Source: Culex pipiens pallens | Taxonomy: Eukaryota > Arthropoda > Insecta > Diptera > Culicidae | Assembly (NCBI RefSeq): GCF_016801865.2 | Contig: NC_068938.1 | Location: 90,358,221 to 90,422,220 of the forward strand | Direction: 5' to 3' | DNA: 64,000 nt | In this document: positions 45,621-57,240 of the stretch, piece after piece | Layout of the letters: the number at the start of each line of letters is the position of its first letter | How positions within the stretch are numbered: position 1 is the first letter of the stretch | Position numbers and translations under genes: made by a program | The notes under the pieces: generated by a model | Database searches by the model: none | What the model was told of the DNA's origin: nothing | What the model saw: only the letters and a program-made list of their open reading frames with translations

Positions 45621-45773
45621 GTCACTGTGCTTCTTATAAATGTTAGCCTAAAAGTGAACAAATTGAATTTATTTGTTAAATCGATCATTAAGGCTTGGTT
45701 TCTTTTGATTAATTTAAAATTAATAAATAATTAAATAACAATTAAATTTAAAAATTTATCAGCTTTTTATAAA

Positions 45774-45991
45774 AAGCAAAGCAATCCACTTAAACGACCC
45801 CCGGGTCTTTTGAAGTCTCTGTTGCAAGTTTCTGCTCATTTCTAGGCGTCCGAAGGTTATGTGTGGTGAGTCACCCAAAACCTCTTTTACGCAAATGGAC
45901 CGACGTTTTACTTCCCCATCCGTCTGGGATTGAACCCAGGCCTGCTGGGGTAAGAGGCTACCACGCTAACCACTAAACCACCGGACCCGGT
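45774..45991 (-). mobile_element. Second tRNA-derived SINE family
   Basis: On the minus strand it starts GGTCCGGTGGTTTAGTGG (box A-like TAGTGGTTAGCGTGG) and continues to box B GGTTCAATCCC, as in a tRNA head, then a unique tail. The direct repeat AGCTTTTTATAAA flanks it at 45761-45773 and 45992-46004. It differs in sequence from the Twin copies 150 bp away. Confidence 0.88.
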
Positions 45992-46234
45992 AGCTTTTTA
46001 TAAATTATATGTAAATTTGAGGTTAAGTAAATAAATCCATATATACTTACAAAATAGTTCTTCTACAAATGCCTACAAATCTGGAGATATTTTTTTATTT
46101 ATGTTTCAATAACGTATAAAAATTATAACCTAGAAACCTTTTTTTCCCTTTTTTTGATTCGAACTTTCTTTCCTATTTATCATTGTTTTCAAAAAAATAA
46201 TTAACTAACTTTTGAAATATTTAAAAAATATGTG

Positions 46235-46345
46235 GAGTCGGAGTCGGAGTCGGAGCCAAAAATTTATTGAAGGCTGGAGTCGGAGTCGGAGTCACCTTAT
46301 CTCAAAAAGTCGGAGTCGGAGTCGTTTAAAACATGACCCGACTCC
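46235..46345. repeat. GGAGTC hexanucleotide microsatellite
   Basis: Three interrupted runs of GGAGTC repeats (46235-46256, 46276-46293, 46309-46324) occur, with an inverse GACTCC near 46340. The Ser-Arg repeats read from it are not a gene. Confidence 0.88.
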
Positions 46346-47620
46346 GCAGCCCTGCTTTTTCACAACTGATCTAAATTTCCAAACCAAAACATGTATGTAT
46401 GAATTCGGGAATTCCCGGTTTTGAAAAATTTCCGGGAATTCTATCCTGGAAAGGACGCACTACTGAAACCTAATTTCAAATCATGTTATTGTGGTTTTTG
46501 AAATAAATCGAAATAACAGCGCGAGTGTTTTTCATCTCGCGAAGCAATTTTCTGTTGTTTCTTTTCTGAGTGTACCTCAAATGTCACACGCGAAACCAAA
46601 ACAAAATTTCGCCGCGGCACCAAACTGAAATGTCGCCAGTTGAGCTGCGACAAGACTCGCGCCGCGTCTTACACGGAGCATGGAATCGATCACGAAAATC
46701 TACCGGAAATCGTTCTGTGAGCGTGGATTCGATCATCCCGATGGACCATTTCATGATGTCTAGCTTGGAGAGTACAATTACGGCGCTTTTGATTTTCAAA
46801 TTGGTGGCTGGGTCTTCCCATTTTGACGCTATAGAGCTTATTCAATCGACACCCGCAACATCCCGTATCGGCAAAACTCTCCCGGTGAGAGGACACAATG
46901 GACTGGATTGAGGTCCCTCGACAATGAGGCCACTTATTTTTGTTTTATTCAGACGGTAATCGATCCGTAATCAGCAACTTAACCAAGACTTTTTCCCTTT
47001 TGCGTCTTTTCCTGGAGCTGGAAACTGACTGAACTTCATAAATTACCCCAAATAAAACAGTTCTAGTGGTAGTAGAACTAAAAACCAAGATTTGAAACAA
47101 TAATTTAATCTAAAGCATTCCATTTCCTTGGCAGACCAGAAAAGATCAGCCACGTTTTTCTCATCATCCAAAGCCGTCAAAACAAAAAAAGCAAACACAC
47201 TGATTCAAAATCACTTAAACATGCTTGACAGATATTTCGCGACAGAAAATCGTCGCGAGAGTTAAACTTGCTCAAATCGGTTTAGTGCCGCGGCGACAAT
47301 AAGCAAATCCTAAGTCCGATTGCCATCAGTTCTCAACAAGAAAGTTTGAGTTTTTGTTGTGCGTTACTTTCAGTTGTGGATTAAAGTTAGTAGGACGGGA
47401 CTCGAACAAAGGTAATCAGATTCAGACGGGGCCAATTTAGTTTTTAGAGGAAGTCGTTCTATTTGAACATGATGATAAACGGCGACACCTTACGTCACGC
47501 AGGTGACGCTTGGTATTTTTTTTAGTTTCATGCTCCACCATGCGTCTCCATCATCTTAACTGGCGTGTGTGTGTGTGATATAATTTCAAAAGAATGAAAG
47601 CATAAATGTTTTTTTTTTAC
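46346..47620. other. Intergenic, no gene recognised
   Basis: A fragment of the CCCGGGAATT family (46405-46450) is present. A 113-codon plus-strand frame (from 46570) has no recognised domain. At 47330-47415, TCAGTTCTCAACAAG followed by an ACAAAG/GTAATC boundary could be a noncoding first exon, but this is unsupported. Confidence 0.35.
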
Positions 47621-48308
47621 TTTATTCGACTAGTAACAATCTAGATTGTTTATTCCTTTCCATAATGCATCATTTTCAAAATGAAATACATGATTATTAC
47701 TGTTCCTTATGATTCCGATGTTCGTCCTCACGCCGACCTCTGCCACCCACCCCCTCCCATTAAAGAGTGGGTGGTGGACGATGATGGTCGCGGTCCAGGG
47801 CAGCATGGCGGACGGCCGACGGAGGACGATGCGCGCGTTAGCAAATAGTAATGTTATTTTAGGGTATTGGGTAGTTCCTTGTCTGTCTCTCTCTAACCTT
47901 AAGCGATCTTTCTTAGGATATCATTTTTCTTGACAATACACAACAGGTATAATTTAAATTTTTCAGCATTTTTTTTTGTTTGTTTGTTTGCTCTATACTT
48001 TTTAGCAATTAAATTTATTATTATCATTAACCTTATCAACTAAACAGAATAGTGTGTGTATTTTCTTTTTGTTTTTTCATTCTTTAAAGTGTGTGTAAAG
48101 TAGAGCGTTGGTATGCAACTGTACCTGCAGGAGGATTACAATTTCGTTGAGGTGTTATGGGTGTTGTTGGATATTGTAAGTTGCTGTCAGTGTGAGTGTA
48201 TGTGTGTGTGATACGCAACGTCTATGTTTTTAGCAGATCAGTGGCATCAAGCCCTGAGAATTTGTTTTTTGTTTGTTTTGTTAAGGAGGTGTTGTCGTGT
48301 TGACTGAT
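47621..48308 (-). terminator. GAPDH 3' UTR and poly(A) region
   Basis: Downstream of the GAPDH stop, minus-strand AATAAA signals lie at plus 48014-48019, 47649-47654 and 47631-47636. The distal pair would give a 3' UTR of about 650 nt containing a GC-rich inverted repeat (CCACCCACC and GGGTGGTGG, 47747-47775). Which signal is used cannot be told from sequence alone. Confidence 0.5.
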
Positions 48309-49361
<1,053 letters not shown>

Positions 49362-49387
49362 TCAAATTAATTTCAACCAAGATCAAC

Positions 49388-49475
49388 CGGCTAGAGACTG
49401 TGCCAAGAAATGTGCAAGTCAAGTTTAAGGTCGCGTTTTGTTTGGCCTGTGTTATATAACAATTCTCGCGTACGG
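49388..49475 (-). promoter_or_regulatory. GAPDH core promoter and 5' UTR exon candidate
   Basis: A TATATAA box (minus strand, plus 49453-49459) sits about 145 bp upstream of the start codon. Transcription from about 49428 followed by a noncoding exon to about 49388 and a 57-nt intron (49387-49331) would connect to the coding exon. The acceptor is strong; the donor (GGTTGAT) is weak, so the exon end is tentative. Confidence 0.55.
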
Positions 49476-49659
49476 ATCTACTCGCGTACGCGGCATGTCA
49501 ATGAACCGTTGCAAACGGTTCGAGTCAAGCAAGCAAGTGCTATTTTTATCTCGCGCAGATCAAATGTGGATCATCAGCTGGGCGTTGTCAAGTTCTTTGA
49601 TTGCATGACAAAAGAAAAAGTATCAACACGGACGTCCGTGAGCTAATTTGGACCCAGTT

Positions 49660-51060
49660 GGATGGTTTTAATAAATAATAAAATTTTCTAAATTTGAAAA
49701 AAAAATCATTAAAAATAATTGCTTTACAATGTTTTATGGATTAAATCTCAAAAAAAAAAATATTTCAACAGCGCAATAAAATTGTATCATCTAAACGTGA
49801 AAAATAGTAAAACATGTTACTTTTTATAACAGCAATTGATCTTAGCAAGCTATTTCGATATTTAAGCCGATTGTTTGGTTGAATCAGCAAAAATTTAGCT
49901 GCTTTCGAATAATATTATAATATTTTGAAACACGTTTTTTCTGGAGTAGTCCGCAACCATTCGCCTCCACCCTTTTTGTAGAATTACATTAACATTAAAT
50001 CAAGCTGGGTTTAGATTTTCAAAAGCTAAATCTAATCAAGTGATGCAAAATATGGCAAAATCTAATAACCACGACATTTTAGGGTCTGAAAGACTTCATT
50101 TCTTTTCGGCCATGTTTGTTTTAGAAAAAAACATTGAAGTCTTGATTCAGAAAGCATCAACAAAAAAAAATTCTACATGTTTACTATTTCTTATCCATCA
50201 TTGAGGGTCATTGCTTCAAAAAAGAATGTGACATATATTCAAGACTTAAGTGTTATTTAGACAAGCGTAAAATTTGCTTGTTTAAGGGGATATGGGAAGG
50301 TCCGCCATATTGATTCCATGATTCGAGTTTCCAAAAGCAGTTTGAAAGAAAATGCCGTAACGTAAAAGTGTTCTGTTTATTGCAGACGAGAAAAAAGGAC
50401 GATAGCAAGTAAACTGTCTAGTTCAGAAATTTAATTAAGGTGACCAGTAGTTTGTAATCGCGAAAATACATATCGCCGACTCGCGTTTTTGAAAGCAGTT
50501 TTAAATAAAACGCCATATCTTAGAAAGTTCTCTGTTTGGCAGACGATAAATAAACCGTAAGCAAACAATCTGTCGAGTTTAAAAATTGATTTACGTCGCG
50601 TAGAAGTTTTTTAATGGACGACGTCCAGTTTCACCTTAAAACCTAAAAATAGTTAAAACAAAACTTTCCAAACAAATGCACAAAGGTACTCGAAAATAAA
50701 ATAAAAACGTAACTATAATTTATTTTTGTTCAATGAAATCCATAAGAAAAGTTCCCAAATTAATTCCCAGTTTAATCAAAATGTGATCTTTAGAAAAAAT
50801 AATAACAAAAAAATTAGTTTAAATTATTGTCATTCTGGTTTGATAAATAAAATTCATTTTTAAACATTAAAATCGTTGAAAAAAAAGCATCCATTTTCTT
50901 TCTCCCAATTTAAATCGAAGGAGCCCACATAAAAATTTGCTCTTCTCTCCTTTGCCTTTATAAAAGTGGCCTCGTTCGATAGGGAGTGAGAGAGAGAGAG
51001 GCGACGAAAGAGAAGACATCGAACGAGCCGCGCTCTAGTGACGACCGGGCGGCTTTAGAG
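49660..51060. repeat. AT-rich region with a diverged 150-bp duplication
   Basis: Sequences at about 50329-50470 and 50482-50620 are related: each has a run like AAAGCAGTTT, then AAAACGCC, GTTCTCTGTTT, GCAGACGA, AGCAA and a final ATTT-rich part ending in CGCG. This looks like an old tandem duplication. GAGA repeats (50989-51001) lie near an inverted TCGTTCGAT/ATCGAACGA pair. No gene. Confidence 0.5.
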
Positions 51061-51618
51061 GTCGTTTAGAGGTCGAATGGAGAAAAAATTTCATCCAACC
51101 GAAATGGCCCCATCAAAACATCTCAATAAGCTTGAAATTGATACAGATAGGCCCCTAGGTGCGGCTTATCAGGATGATAAGGCTCAAACAGGAATCGCTC
51201 TCATCGTACATTTATTGACTTTGACAGGGAAATTGACTGAAAGCTTATTCAATGCTTGTGGGACAATGAAAAGAGGCTCACTTGAAGTTAGTTTGATAAA
51301 TCAAACAGCTTCTTCTCAATAAATCAATCAATCGATATTATGAAATTGCAATTAGTCACATAATGTGACATGGGGGCGCTAGCAAAAAAAAAAGATCCGC
51401 CATTGCTCGTCACTTGAACCTGGAAAAAGTTCCACTGCAACGTTGCACAACTGCTCACTTTCACTGGGACTATCACCGGCGAATCACTGATAAAGGAGTT
51501 GAAACTCAGATTCACTTGCACAACTTTCAGCACAAAATTACTTAATCACAGTAGGCACCTCTCCCAAAGGATAATCTTAGTAACTTTCCCCCACTAGAAC
51601 AACTCAACCCGTACTTAC

Positions 51619-51860
51619 CGTTAGCAAAAAGCGTCTATTCACGTCGGCTTCCGAGAGCTGAGTGTCGACTCAAGGGCAAACGGTTTTGTGTTAAATGCAC
51701 CGCGCCATCGTCGCCGCCTGCGATGGTGTACGTGAGCCGAACGCTCGCGAGATCGGGCTCGCGAACTTCGCGGAGGGGAAAAACGGGCGGCTTCACCAAT
51801 ACACTAGAGCGCGCACCGCCTGCTGGGTCTTCACCAGCAAATTGAACGAATAAGTACACA
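51619..51860 (-). other. Candidate noncoding first exon with GTAAGT donor
   Basis: On the minus strand, GC-rich exon-like sequence runs into GCTAACG followed by GTAAGTAC, a consensus splice donor (intron from 51618 downward). No ATG-led domain-bearing frame is present, so it would be 5' UTR. The next gene downstream on this strand is GAPDH, whose coding exon begins after a splice acceptor. An alternative distal GAPDH promoter is therefore possible, as is an unrelated gene. Confidence 0.3.
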
Positions 51861-52910
51861 CTAATTCGTCTACTAATAAATATTAATTTCGGGCCAGAAC
51901 GCTGACATTGTTATCAGTGCAGGTTAAATAATAAAACGAAAAAAAAAAGACATTCAAAAACATCCCAAAAACATTCGAAAAACACATGTCAAGTGTTGTT
52001 GTTGTCAACCGCATCGGTAATCAGCTTTCGCTTTCGTTGTCCGTTTTTTTTTTTCGTTTTGTGCCATTTTGACCTCTACGCGTTGGAGGGTGCGGCTTTT
52101 CTCTGGGGAGGGTGGGAGGCAGTGGGGTGTGGGTGGGAGTTCGTCTCGTCGTAGTAGTCGGTGGGGTTTGGGTTGGGTCGAGAGAAAGACGATTCTGTTG
52201 GCATGGTTTACTTAGTATGTGTATGAGAGGATGGTTTTATCCTCCACTTTGTAGTCGAAAGGACAGTTTGGTCCGCGTTGGATACGACGAAAGTCAAAGT
52301 CAAGGGATTGAGGAAACTAACACACAAACTTGGCAGCGATCATCGGGAGAGGAATCTCTCTGTAATGCGAGAGGGTTCTTTCCTGTTTTTAACTTGAAGT
52401 GGGAAGTATTGATATCGCAATATTTGATTATCAATTAATATTTGGGCCATTAAAATGCATTGTACATAACAAATTTTCAAACACCAAGCGTCTCCATCAT
52501 TACTTAAACTGTTTCTTCTTTAAATTCGGCCATAAATTTAAAACTGAAAAAGTAAAAAAAGCCAAAAGTAATTCTTAGCAGTTTACAACGATATAATCTA
52601 TAAAATAAAAATATCAAGCATTATTTTTTATTGAGGCCGATGCTAATACTTTTTAAAGCTTATGTCGCCTTCTTGAAAATCTGTCAGAGAAATCATGGAG
52701 CAAAAATATTTTTTCCAAAAATCTTCTAAAATTTGAATGTAAAAAAAAGTCTAATCGATTGGAAACGATTTCAAATATATGTCCCTGTATTGATTTGATC
52801 TTGTTTAAAAAGGTTTCAACTTTTTGTAAAATTCCAATGTTTTTTGCAACGGCTTTTAGCTTGGCCTACTTTCATTCACCAAAAACAACAAAATCTGTAT
52901 TACTTTTCCA
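51861..52910. other. Upstream intergenic region and repeat fragment
   Basis: A GC/T-rich portion (52020-52200) with GTGGGTGGGAG-like runs could be promoter sequence for the candidate exon. At about 52630-52745 AGGCCGATGC is followed by a decayed relative of the 61176-61631 MITE. No coding sequence is supported. Confidence 0.35.
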
Positions 52911-52912
52911 TA

Positions 52913-53113
52913 CACACTTAGATTTTTATGCCGAACTTCGGCAAAATTCTGCCGAAATCAGAACAACTTATCGCTCGGCAGAAATATATCATTCTACCGA
53001 ACTCTCGGCGAAAAATGACAGTTAATATGCCGAAGTTCGGCATTTTTCTGCCGAAAAAATCAGTTGTTCTGTTTTCGGCAGAATTCTGCCGAGCTTGACT
53101 GTTCTTGACTGTG
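52913..53113. mobile_element. TA-flanked MITE rich in TCGGCAGAATTCTGCCGA
   Basis: Several nested dyads are seen: GCCGAACTTCGGC, TCGGCAGAATTCTGCCGA (about 53075-53092), and CAGAACAACT with AGTTGTTCTG as a long-range pair. TA flanks both ends (52911-52912, 53114-53115). The outer ends match weakly. It is non-coding. Confidence 0.72.
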
Positions 53114-53129
53114 TACAAGGGTATAAGGT

Positions 53130-53329
53130 TCTGCTTTTCAGTACTATAAAGTTGAACTTTTCAGCACTTTTTACTTGTCAATGTAATTTTCTCATTAAAT
53201 TAAACACATCTCATTTAAAGGTTGTTTTTCGGAATTTAAAAAAATAATGTACGCGACTTGTTGCAAAACTTGATTTTTTCAACACTCGTCGATCCAACTC
53301 GGTAAACCTCGTTAGATAAATGTACTAGG
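53130..53329. repeat. Dispersed repeat, copy 2 of AAAAGT-rich family
   Basis: GAACTTTTCAGCACTTTTTAC and CACTCGTCGATCCAACTCGGT match the copy at 55850-56110. The copy is interrupted by the hairpin at 53330-53445 and resumes as TTGTTGTATAAACTACTA (compare 56157 onward). Confidence 0.75.
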
Positions 53330-53445
53330 TACCGTCATCAGGGGTGACATTGGGTCTGGGGGGTGAGATTGGGTCATACAAATTTCAGCATTTTTGTATG
53401 ACCCAATCTCACCCCCCAGACCCAATGTCACCCCTGATGACGGTA
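53330..53445. mobile_element. Perfect hairpin, 53-nt arms, 10-nt loop
   Basis: Bases 53330-53382 and 53393-53445 are exact reverse complements with no mismatch. They start TACCGTCATCAGGGGTGAC and end GTCACCCCTGATGACGGTA, so TA dinucleotides close both ends. The block sits inside a repeat whose uninterrupted relative is at 55850-56180, which marks it as an insertion. The CCGT terminus and GGTGA-type repeats recall the ends of the 53691-55687 element, so it may be an ultra-short relative. Confidence 0.95.
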
Positions 53446-53690
53446 CTACTTATTTCTGCCACTTGTTGTATAAACTACTATAATAATACTACTATTTAAT
53501 GCTTAAAAGTGTCTTACTTGATTTAAAAGTAATTTTTTGCAACTTCGTTATTAAACAAGTAAATGTCCTGTTCTTCTGGAGTGTCAAAATTGTCTTCTGT
53601 TAATCACCCAAAAATATTAAGTTCTGAAAATCTCATAATATTACTACTTTGAGTTTTGAAAAGATCAATGTTTATTTTACGCTAGAGATA

Positions 53691-55687
53691 CCGTAAACGG
53701 GTGACTTTGATAGGATTTCAATTTGTTTTTGGAATATTTTCCAACAGGTAAGGTTTTTCTCCAGATTATTATTTTTAAAACATGTACTGGGGTAGGCCAC
53801 ACAAAGTCCATGCACTATTTTGGATAAAAAGTTTTTTCAACAGTACACAGTTCAACAGTAAATAGTTACGTTACAAATTCTTAGTTTAAGTTCCTGGCCC
53901 CGGGGTGACTTTGATAGTCATAGTTTTTCTTGTTAAAATCAGATTGGTGCGCTGGAAGTGGGGACGTCAAGTCGTGGTTATTCAGGTTATTTTTTTTGTG
54001 TGCTTATGTGTCGCTGTTCGTATGGGGTGAGTGAAAAGTGTTTTTTTTTGTGTGCCTTTTGTCGTGAATTGTGTATGTCTCAATTTATTGTTTTGTGATT
54101 TTCAAAGCCCTTCCTATATCATCGTTGATCGGAAGGCACGGCGTCGGGTGGATTGTGTTTGAATTTTTCGAATAAGGTTTTATTTGTTTGCGGTAAAAAA
54201 GCCATTTCTATGTAATGATCGAAAAACGCACTGACAATTTGGATCGTCGAGTTAATAGTGGAGCAAAATAACTGTGTGTGTGATTTTGTGTGCTAACCAG
54301 AAAGACCTTCCCATAGCATCGTTGCTCGGAAGGCTTGCCGACGGGTCTGTTATGAAAGTCCTCCCCATAGCGTCGTAGCTCGGGAGGCATCGAAAAGCCA
54401 ATACCTTATCGTACTAACCAAAAAAAAAATTAATCACGTGATGCTTGAAGGAGATGCTGTGGATTCAACGGTCTCATGCGGTATCAACAGGTATATAGCA
54501 AAAAGCTGTATGTTTGATGAGTCTGCAACTTAAACTATCGGACTAACATTCCTCCCTTTCGTCGAACTGCAGGCTTCTTGGGAGGGCGCCGGTATTGACT
54601 AATAAAGTAGGGATCTTCAGAGGTTAAACAGTGAACGGATGGTTGGCTCCCACTGATCATTTTTGATTCATTGTTTAACTTCAGCTGATCTGTCAATAAC
54701 GGAGTAGCAGCTCATTGGCAGTCAACCATGCTCATGCTCATGCTCATGCTCATAGTTTTTCTTGTTAAAATCATATTTAAGATGTTCAAACTTTATTTGT
54801 ACGTTAAATGTACCACCACTAAAGTAGCTGATATAGTTTTTAGGAAAAAAATCAATGTATATATTTAGTTAACTAAGTTTATAAGCTTTTTAACAAAATA
54901 TGTACATACAAATTTTAGGTAAATTGTTAAAAAGTCGGAATTTTGCCTGAAATTTTTTAAAACTCGTTTTGTTTTTAAAATTTTTGATTTATATTGCATT
55001 TTATACTGAATTCGTAGCACGAATCACAAGTTTTCACATTTTACATGAAATTTGTTCAACTGAAATTGCCTATTAATTTGGAGATTTTTTAAATTGTGTT
55101 TTAAAAACACGTATATTTATTATTTATAAACTTATTTAACCTTCTCCTAGTGGAAAATTGTCCAATGAATCCTAAAAGACTTTCCGTTTACCGATTCAAA
55201 ATCATGTTCATTGAGAAAATCATGATACTTTGAGAAGTTTAGAATAATGACTTTCATCAACATTTTCTTAACTTTTCAAAATTTTATGAAAAGTTCTTCT
55301 TGAGGTAATTTGAACACTTCTCGGGTGAGTTTTCAAAAAGCCGTAAGAGCCACCGTGACCTGCGACACTAATTTTCATTTTTCTCCAAATTTAAACAAAA
55401 TTTCATTTATCTTTGATTTAGAGCACTTGAAGGACGTGTAAATGAACAATCTCAAGCATTTTTGAAATTGTTTTTTCGTAAGTAGGTCGAGTACCGTTGC
55501 AAAAAAGGCTTTGTTTACCAATGGCTCCTAGGTCTTTTTGAAAACTCACCGAGACCGAGACTTCTTTACCACGGTCAATATGATTCTAAACCATTCCCGT
55601 ACGTATTTTAATTGTACTCTTTATTTTGCGGAAAAATCGCGAACCTATCAAAGTCACCTCGGCTATCAAAGTCATCCCGTTTTACGG
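53691..55687. mobile_element. 2-kb TIR element with GGGTGACTTTGATAG ends
   Basis: The left end CCGTAAACGGGTGACTTTG and right end CAAAGTCATCCCGTTTTACGG are inverted, and TA flanks both (53689-53690, 55688-55689). A second GGTGACTTTGATAG copy is sub-terminal on each side. It encodes no transposase. About 830 bp of its length is the nested insertion 53942-54750 with its target copy. Confidence 0.87.
53942..54750 (+). mobile_element. Non-autonomous non-LTR element with hairpin modules
   Basis: A 23-nt direct repeat (53919-53941 and 54751-54773) flanks this 809-bp block, and its right end is a run of GCTCAT units (54731-54750). Long target duplication plus a short tandem 3' tail is the signature of a LINE-mobilised element. 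There is no RT and no long ORF. Three hairpins of one design lie in the 5' half, at 54109-54136, 54306-54333 and 54360-54387: a 6-bp outer stem, a 3-bp inner stem and a 6-nt loop. Their stems differ by compensatory changes. A fourth looser CCTCCC...GGGAGG pair occurs near 54551-54587. It may derive from the UTRs of a larger LINE. Confidence 0.82.
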
Positions 55688-55749
55688 TAGCTAAAATCTG
55701 GTACCAGAACATGCATTTTTGATAAACGATAATAAAATAATAAAAATAT

Positions 55750-56180
55750 AAATATGTTTTTTGCAATGCTGTAGTGAAACTACTTACTTTTCTTATCATT
55801 CTTAACGACCAAAAGTACCAAAAATAATAGAATCGAATAGTAGAACTTTTCAAAATAAATGCTGAAAAATTCTACTTTTCAGCACTGAAATGGATGCTGA
55901 AAAGTTGAACTTTTCAACACTTTTTACGAAAAGTAAAACTTTTCAACATTTTTTTGATTTAAACGGTTAATTGACAAAATACATGAACATTTGATATATC
56001 ATTCCACTCAAAGGGTGTTTTTCGAAATTGCAAAAAATGTTGTATGGAACTCGTTACAAAACTTGATTTTTTCAGCACTCGTCGTGTTTATCCAACTCGG
56101 TGAACCTCGTTGGATAAATGTACAACTCGTGCCGAAAAAATCTTCTTTTTGCACCTTGTTGCATAAACTACTATTTTCAA
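55750..56180. repeat. Dispersed repeat, copy 3 of AAAAGT-rich family
   Basis: It matches 9775-10040 closely (GAAACTACTTACTTTTC, ACTTTTCAAAATAAATGCTG, ACATTTTTTTGATTTAAACG) and extends further right through CCAACTCGGTGAACCTCG, which is shared with copy 2. It is the most complete copy in the window. Confidence 0.82.
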
Positions 56181-57240
56181 ATAGTTCAAGTAAAAAAATT
56201 TTTTTTTTTTGGATAAATTTTAAGTGTTTTCTATACATATCAAAACAAAGACAAAAGATCTCTTGAAGGTTTTTTGCAGAACTTATTAGAAAAATGTGTT
56301 TAACTAAATCCAAACATTTTTTAATGTTTTGGTTCGTTTTCTACAATGAGGTGAGTCAATTTTGCACAACTTTCTAGAATAAAGCTATTTTTTTACCCAC
56401 ATGCTAAAGAGATACAGGCTTGGGATCAAGTCTGCCCACTTTCCCTCATGTGTAATAAGAAGTTATCTATTATATCGGTGAAATCGAGGATTTTCAGAAA
56501 CAAAACGGTGTTTTCTTTATATTTATGGAGGCGGATGGTAATCCACAAAAAATAATTAAAGAAACTGATACATTGATTTATATCAAATTGCAATAGTTTA
56601 CTACTTTGAAGCCGTTCATCCTCAAATTATGTTTATAACCAGCGATTCCAAAAGGAAAGCCAATCTTTAGAGGCATGTTAAGAGTTTGAGAAATGAGAAA
56701 GCTTCAAAAATCAATGTTAGAAAACGATTTTTTACTAAATACAGTCGACTTTCTATGTGTCAATATCGAAGGTAACGTCGAGAATTGGAAGCATGAGGAT
56801 ATAGAACGGAACAATCGAAGTCAGCGGTTTTAAGGAACTGAAGAAACCGAAGTAGAAAGAAATATTGAGAAATCAGAGATCGACAACCGGAGAGTAGACT
56901 GTAAAAAATAACATGATTTATTCATACAGTCTAGACCTGATTATCTTTGGAAAACTTCACTTCGTATAATCGCATTAAGAAAATTATTTTTTTCCGGTTT
57001 CTCGATTTAGGTCATTGAGCTCAAATATGCCATCAAAAATAATCCTAAGTGACTCAGAAATTTCAAATCCAAGATGGCGGACAAAACTGTTATGAACGAA
57101 ACTACTATCCAGTACAGTAAAATGAAATCAAATGTTCAATTAAAATTATTCGACCTCATCAGCAATCACAAAGTCATGTACTCCATTGAACATCCCACCA
57201 ACAGTTACTGTAGACGATATCGACCGCGAGCGCTATTCGC
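56181..57240. other. AT-rich intergenic sequence
   Basis: No gene, RNA or defined repeat seen. The open frames near 56000 are AT-rich shadows. Confidence 0.4.

Noticed and set aside
46212..46424. Ser-Arg repeat protein
   Set aside because: Translation of the GGAGTC microsatellite; no start context, conservation or domain.
51077..51322. 81-codon plus-strand frame starting MEKKFHPTEM
   Set aside because: Plausible amino-acid texture, but no family recognised, no conserved motif and no flanking splice or promoter evidence. I could not support it as a gene.
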